A stretch of DNA of 64,000 bases from Burkholderiales bacterium (lineage in GTDB: Bacteria; Pseudomonadota; Gammaproteobacteria; Burkholderiales; Burkholderiaceae_C). The stretch lies in contig JACRAZ010000072.1 in NCBI GenBank assembly GCA_016213205.1, positions 85,731-149,730 of the forward strand. Reading direction: 5' to 3'. This document shows positions 60,186 to 64,000 of the stretch, in pieces. Below the pieces are notes generated by a model. That model had not been told where the DNA came from. It was given only the letters and a program-made list of their open reading frames with translations, and did no database searches. The position numbers and the translations under genes were made by a program. The stretch's first letter is position 1. Each line of letters opens with the position of its first letter.

Positions 60186-61697
60186 ATGCTGCCGTTCGGC
60201 TTCGACAACACCTACGTCCGTGACCTGCCGGGCTGCTACCGGCCCTGCCTGCCCGCCGGCGCGCCGGCGCCGCGGCTGCTGTTCCTGAACCAGCCGCTGG
60301 CCGACGAACTGGGCCTGGACCTGGGCGCGCTGAGCAGCGCCGACGCCGCCGCGCTGTTTGCCGGCAATGCCCTGCCCGAAGGCGCCGAGCCGATTGCCCA
60401 GGCCTACGCCGGCCACCAGTTCGGCGGCTTCTCGCCGCAGCTGGGCGACGGCCGGGCGCTGCTGCTGGGCGAGGTGATCGACCGCAGCGGGCACCGGCGC
60501 GACATCGCGTTCAAGGGCTCGGGCCGCACGCCCTTCTCGCGCGGGGGCGATGGCAAGGCCGCCGTCGGGCCGATGCTGCGCGAAGTGCTCATCGGCGAGG
60601 CCATGCATGCGCTGGGCATTCCCACCACCCGCGCGCTGGCGGTGGTGGCCACCGGCGAGCCGGTGTTCCGCGAGCAGCCGCTGCCGGGCGCGGTGCTCAC
60701 CCGCGTGGCGGCCAGCCACCTGCGGGTGGGCACCTTCGAATACTTCGCGGCCCGCGGCGAGCGCGAGAAGCTGCACCAGCTGGCCGCCTACGCGCTGGCG
60801 CGTCACGACCCGCAACGGCTGGCGGCGCCCGGGCGCGCGCTCGCCCTGCTGCAGGCGGTGGCCGAGCGCCAGGCCACGCTGGTGGCGCAGTGGCTGAACG
60901 TGGGCTTCATCCACGGCGTGATGAACACCGACAACATGGCGATCTCCGGCGAGACCATCGACTACGGCCCTTGCGCCTTCCTGGAGGCCTACGACCCGGC
61001 GGCGGTGTTCAGCAGCATCGACCACGGCGGGCGCTATGCCTACGCCAACCAGCCGCACATCGCGCGCTGGAACCTGGCGCGCCTGGCCGAGAGCCTGCTG
61101 CCGCTGATGGCCGAAGCCGATGACGAGCCCGCGCTGCAGCGCGCCGTGGCGCAGGTGACGATGGTGATCGACGCATTCCCGGCCCGCTGTGCCGCCGCGC
61201 TGCTGCAGGGCCAGCGCGCCAAGCTGGGCCTGCTGGCGGCGCAGGCCGCCGACGACGAGGCCGACACCACGCTGGCCGACGACTGGCTGGCGCTGCTGCA
61301 CACGCAGGCGGTCGATTTCACGCTGGCCTGGCGCCGGCTGGCCGATGCCGCCGAAGGCGACGAGCAGCCGCTGCGCGCGCTGTTCGCCGCGCCCGAGGCG
61401 CTGGCCGCCTGGCTGCAGCGCTGGCACGCGCGCTGCCAGCGCGACGATGCCGCCGGCGGCCCCGGCGCCGCCGAACGCGCGGCCCGCATGCGGCGCGTGA
61501 GCCCGTGGATCATTGCACGCAACCACCGCGTCGAAGAAGCGCTGGCCGCCGCCTCGGACGAGGACGACCTCGGCCCCTTCCAGCACCTGCTGGCCGCGCT
61601 GCGGCGGCCCTACGACGAAACCCCCGCGCTGGCCCGCTATGCCGAGCCCGCGCCGGCCGAGCTCACCGCCTGCTACCGCACCTTCTGCGGCACCTGA
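60186..61697 (+). CDS. selO: Protein adenylyltransferase SelO (YdiU family)
   Basis: Pseudokinase-fold enzyme that transfers AMP to Ser, Thr or Tyr of proteins, linked to redox homeostasis. It is 503 residues. Signature start is FDNTYVRDLPGCYRPCLPAG. The ATP-binding core includes AQAYAGHQFGGFSPQLGDGRAL, FKGSGRTPFSRGGDGKAAVG and GFIHGVMNTDNMAISGETIDYGPC, where NTDN and the DYGP aspartate bind the metals. C-terminal selenocysteine is absent; the protein ends in TFCGT with a cysteine in that region. Gene DUF2322 follows. Confidence 0.94.
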   Translation: MLPFGFDNTYVRDLPGCYRPCLPAGAPAPRLLFLNQPLADELGLDLGALSSADAAALFAGNALPEGAEPIAQAYAGHQFGGFSPQLGDGRALLLGEVIDRSGHRRDIAFKGSGRTPFSRGGDGKAAVGPMLREVLIGEAMHALGIPTTRALAVVATGEPVFREQPLPGAVLTRVAASHLRVGTFEYFAARGEREKLHQLAAYALARHDPQRLAAPGRALALLQAVAERQATLVAQWLNVGFIHGVMNTDNMAISGETIDYGPCAFLEAYDPAAVFSSIDHGGRYAYANQPHIARWNLARLAESLLPLMAEADDEPALQRAVAQVTMVIDAFPARCAAALLQGQRAKLGLLAAQAADDEADTTLADDWLALLHTQAVDFTLAWRRLADAAEGDEQPLRALFAAPEALAAWLQRWHARCQRDDAAGGPGAAERAARMRRVSPWIIARNHRVEEALAAASDEDDLGPFQHLLAALRRPYDETPALARYAEPAPAELTACYRTFCGT

Positions 61698-61756
61698 GCG
61701 CGGCTGCCGCACAATCCCGCCCCGTGCGGCCCGGCCGCGTTGTCAGGAACCCGGCC

Positions 61757-62074
61757 GTGGCCTTTGCAGACACCCTCCAGCAACTCCCTTCCGTCAACCA
61801 CCTGGCCGCCCTGCACCTGCTGGATGCAGCGGGCGAGCCGGTGGCCACCATCGAGAACAAGCCCGGCCAGGCGGGTTCGCTGGCGGTGTACGCGGCGCTG
61901 GCCGCCCGGCATGGCGGCATCACGCCGGCGGCGGCGCAGGAAGGGCTGGTGCTCTACGCCGAACACACCGCCGATGCGCGGGCGCACCCCGGCCGCCACC
62001 CCAACATCGACCGCCTGCTGCAACTGGCCGCCGGTGGGCCGGGCTGGGGCGTGCGGTTGGTGCCGCGGGGCTGA
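61757..62074 (+). CDS. DUF2322-family protein
   Basis: A 105-residue protein from GTG 61757 (AGGA upstream). It has the compact pattern HLAALHLLDAAGEPVATIEN and the ending NIDRLLQLAAGGPGWGVRLV. I associate this with the DUF2322 family of beta/gammaproteobacteria, function unknown. It lies 59 bp after selO, and the next gene is convergent. Whether it is related to SelO action is not known. Confidence 0.72.
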   Translation: MAFADTLQQLPSVNHLAALHLLDAAGEPVATIENKPGQAGSLAVYAALAARHGGITPAAAQEGLVLYAEHTADARAHPGRHPNIDRLLQLAAGGPGWGVRLVPRG

Positions 62075-62081
62075 ACGCCGC

Positions 62082-63566
62082 TCAAGCGCCTGGGCCGGCG
62101 TCGTCGGCCCAGGCCGGCGGGTGCGAGCCCGGTGGCATCGACGGCCGCAGCCAGGTGCTGGGCGTGTGCGAGAAGCGCGCCGCGTGCGGCAGGGCCCGCA
62201 GGCGGCCGAAGCCGGAATCCGTCTCCTCGTACGCGCCGTGCTCATCGGGCGCGGCGGCGGCCGGCCCCGCGGGCAGCCGGCCCAGGCCCTGCAGCCAGTG
62301 GCCCAGGCCGGCCAGCGACACCCGCACCAGGTGGCTGCCCCCGGCCTGCTGCCGGCGCAGCAGCGCGGCCAGCGCACCGAAGGCCAGCAGGAAGCCGGCA
62401 CCGTAGTCCAGCGCCTGCAGCGGCAGCGCCTTCGGCTCCGGGCTGCCGAAGGCCTCGGCCTCGGCGATGTTGAAGCCGGTGGCACTCTGCACCAGCGAGT
62501 CGAAGCCGCGCCGGTGCTGCCAGGGGCCGGCATGGCCATAGGCCGAGAGCGAGACGCACACGATGCCCGGGCGCAGCCGCGCCAGCTCATCCGGCCCGAA
62601 GCCCAGCGCCGCCAGGCCGCCGGGGCGGTAGCCCTGCAGGAACACGTCGCACTCGCGCACCAGCGCCCGCAGCGCGGCGCGGCCGGCCTCGCTGCGCAGG
62701 TCCAGGTGGGCCGAGCGCTTGCCGCGGCTGGTGTCGGCGATCGACTCGATGTTGGGCAGGTGGGGGCTGTTCACCAGCAGCACGTCGGCCCCGTAGGCCG
62801 CCAGCGTGCGGCCGGCCACCGGGCCGGCCAGGATGCGGGTCAGGTCCAGCACGCGCAGGCCGCCGAGCGCCCCCCCCCCCGGCGGCGCGAGCGGCCGCAG
62901 CCGCGGCCCGCCGGCCGCACGGGCCGCGGGCCCGCGGCCCGGGGCGTGCGCCGCGTCCAGCGACGTGATGTCCACCAGCGGCAGCGCGGCCACCGCCGCT
63001 GCCAGCGGCAGGCGCTGCCCGTCCTGCGGCCGGCGCACCGCGGCGACCACCAGGCCACGCTCGGCCGCGGCGGCCTCGAAGGCCTCGGCCGTCCAGCCGC
63101 GCCGCGCGGCGGCCACGGCCTCGCGGTCGGTGGCGGGCCCGGTGGGCAGGCCCAGCAGCGCGAGCGCACCGTCGCGGTGGTGCGCGAAGTTGGCGTGGAT
63201 GCGCACCCAACCGGGCTGGGTGTCGGCGCCGCAGCGGTACAGGCCGGAGAGCTTGTCCCACACCCGCGGCGGCCGGCCGTCCAGCGTGAAGCGGCCGCTG
63301 CTCTCGCGCACCACGTCGGCGATGTCGACGCTCACCTGTTGCGATAGGCCACCCCGCTGCCGGCCCAGCTCGGCCGCGGCCAGCGCTGCCGCGCCCAGTG
63401 CCGCCTGCAAGGCCGTGCCCAGCGCAAACGACGAGGGCAGCGCCGGCTCCTGGCCGGTGAGCGTGATGCGTTCCAGCGCCTGGGGCGGCAGCCCGGCCTG
63501 CTGCCACAGGGCGGCGAGCACCTGGTCGGCACGCGGTGGAAGGGCGGGGGGTGCGGGCGCCTGCAT
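62082..63566 (-). CDS. CaiB/BaiF-family CoA-transferase
   Basis: A 494-residue class III CoA-transferase that moves CoA between carboxylates. Halves appear rearranged: the part resembling the usual family start, LGGLRVLDLTRILAGPVAGR, begins near residue 235, after a first half containing VRIHANFAHHRDGALALLG. The candidate catalytic aspartate is in the RSAHLDLRSEAGRAALRALV region. Between the halves the coding DNA has a run of 11 G on the minus strand (62870-62880), a potential slippage site. It is divergent from an HTH-citrate synthase gene, suggesting a CoA-ester pathway. Confidence 0.85.
   Translation of the reverse strand: MQAPAPPALPPRADQVLAALWQQAGLPPQALERITLTGQEPALPSSFALGTALQAALGAAALAAAELGRQRGGLSQQVSVDIADVVRESSGRFTLDGRPPRVWDKLSGLYRCGADTQPGWVRIHANFAHHRDGALALLGLPTGPATDREAVAAARRGWTAEAFEAAAAERGLVVAAVRRPQDGQRLPLAAAVAALPLVDITSLDAAHAPGRGPAARAAGGPRLRPLAPPGGGALGGLRVLDLTRILAGPVAGRTLAAYGADVLLVNSPHLPNIESIADTSRGKRSAHLDLRSEAGRAALRALVRECDVFLQGYRPGGLAALGFGPDELARLRPGIVCVSLSAYGHAGPWQHRRGFDSLVQSATGFNIAEAEAFGSPEPKALPLQALDYGAGFLLAFGALAALLRRQQAGGSHLVRVSLAGLGHWLQGLGRLPAGPAAAAPDEHGAYEETDSGFGRLRALPHAARFSHTPSTWLRPSMPPGSHPPAWADDAGPGA
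62870..62880. repeat. Homopolymer C11/G11 tract in the CoA-transferase gene
   Basis: Eleven consecutive C on the plus strand, read as G in the coding strand, encoding a PPGGGALGG linker. Gain or loss of one base would shift the second half of the protein out of frame. Confidence 0.85.
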
Positions 63567-63637
63567 GATCGTGTCCGTTCCGGCGGCTGTGCGTGATGCA
63601 CGATGCCGGCATTGAAGTGCGCGCCGGCCCGGTGCGT

Positions 63638-63649
63638 CAATCTTGATTG
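63638..63649. promoter_or_regulatory. Small dyad in the CoA-transferase/citrate synthase divergent region
   Basis: CAATC-TT-GATTG lies 10 bp before the HTH-citrate synthase start. It could be an operator for that protein's own DNA-binding domain; no other evidence. Confidence 0.3.
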
Positions 63650-63658
63650 GCTCGATCG

Positions 63659-64000
63659 ATGCAGACCCCGCGATCCACCGCCGCCGGCGCCGCCGGCTGG
63701 CTCACCGCCCGCGAAGCGGCCGCCCGCCTGGGCGTGAGCCTGCCCACGCTGTACAGCTATGTCAGCCGCGACCTGCTGCACCCGCTGGCCGCGCGCGAGG
63801 CGGGCGCGCCGGCCGGCGCGCGCGGCAAGCGCTACCGGCGCAGCGAGGTGGAGCGCCTCGCGCGCCGCCATGCCGCCGCCCGCGAGCCGCGGCGCGTGGC
63901 CGGCGCGGCGCTGGACTTCGCGCTGCCGGTGCTCGAATCGGGGTTGTGCCTCATCGAGCACGGCCGCTTCCACTACCGCGGCCAGGACGCGCTGCAACTG
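63659..64000 (+). CDS. HTH-domain citrate synthase family protein (partial)
   Basis: The first 114 codons of a gene that runs off the right edge, starting at the ATG at 63659. Residues 14-70 form a helix-turn-helix of the MerR/excisionase type (WLTAREAAARLGVSLPTLYS, then GARGKRYRRSEVERLARR). This is followed by LESGLCLIEHGRFHYRGQDA, resembling the first strand and RG motif of citrate synthase. Fusions of an HTH to citrate synthase are found in proteobacteria, but their role is unclear; they may combine 2-methylcitrate or citrate chemistry with DNA binding. It is divergent from the CoA-transferase gene. Confidence 0.75.
   Translation, partial: MQTPRSTAAGAAGWLTAREAAARLGVSLPTLYSYVSRDLLHPLAAREAGAPAGARGKRYRRSEVERLARRHAAAREPRRVAGAALDFALPVLESGLCLIEHGRFHYRGQDALQL

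Overview
The window is a very GC-rich, densely coded chromosomal segment with Burkholderiales (Betaproteobacteria) character. That reading rests on the Bug-family tricarboxylate binding protein, the NhaR/ExoD, NsrR/Dnr and sufBCDSUT gene sets, the alanine/lysine-rich histone H1-like protein, and small GC-rich palindromic intergenic repeats with a CCCCCCGAGGGGG-like core. The species cannot be named from the sequence. I see no rRNA, tRNA, CRISPR array, IS element or prophage. About 63 genes are supported.

Layout. (1) 1-3224, minus: tricarballylate catabolism (tcuR, tcuA, partial tcuB). (2) 3301-9450, plus: a PAS histidine kinase and NarL-type regulator, then a cyanate ABC transporter, cyanase and a DUF1348 protein. 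(3) 9460-13615: a PaoABC-like molybdenum aldehyde oxidoreductase with FAD and Mo subunits fused in one chain, a MerR-type operator in front of it and a MerR gene behind it. (4) 13689-17217: BI-1 membrane protein, two small proteins, NhaR and ExoD, tied together by matching TTCGG-N5-CCGAA dyads. (5) 17238-19382: dmlR/dmlA D-malate or tartrate dehydrogenase, then about 750 bp of non-coding DNA. (6) 20133-23138: a Bug binding protein and VOC, GNAT and cupin proteins. (7) 23160-27839: a gluconate module (LacI-type GntR, GntK, TRAP DctQMP) with three phased copies of one operator.

(8) 28343-36322 is a nitric-oxide-responsive and respiratory block: hemerythrin, NsrR, a Crp/Fnr regulator, an FmdE-like and a DnrO-like protein, DUF2249, then a divergent cbb3-like oxidase operon whose catalytic subunit carries an N-terminal CcoS/FixS-like segment, with CcoO, cytochrome c, SCO and a membrane protein. 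NsrR-type sites lie in front of nsrR, the DUF2249 gene and the oxidase operon. (9) 36415-38375: an HD-GYP protein and a histone H1-like protein. (10) 38442-45850, minus: serA and sufB-C-D-S-U-T, with a roughly 200 bp inverted-repeat element between sufC and sufD. (11) 46158-47720: a chemoreceptor.

(12) 47758-52096: a large AfsR/SARP-like BTAD ATPase regulator and a divergent lipoprotein whose promoter carries three GTCACGC heptamers at 11 bp-type spacing, the arrangement known for SARP operators. (13) 52112-58164: SDR, cyclic-nucleotide-binding MscS channel, polyphosphate:AMP phosphotransferase, divergent cyclase-FHA protein and a PanE-like reductase. This looks like a possible cyclic-nucleotide/osmotic module. 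(14) 58282-64000: CinA-like protein, an unknown lipoprotein and its coiled-coil partner, SelO, DUF2322, a CaiB/BaiF CoA-transferase with an 11-G coding tract, and the start of an HTH-citrate synthase fusion.

The strongest candidates for new biology are the CcoS-CcoN fusion oxidase with NsrR-type control, the SARP-like circuit in a proteobacterium, the fused PaoBC protein lacking the usual catalytic glutamate, and the cNMP-channel/PAP/cyclase neighbourhood.
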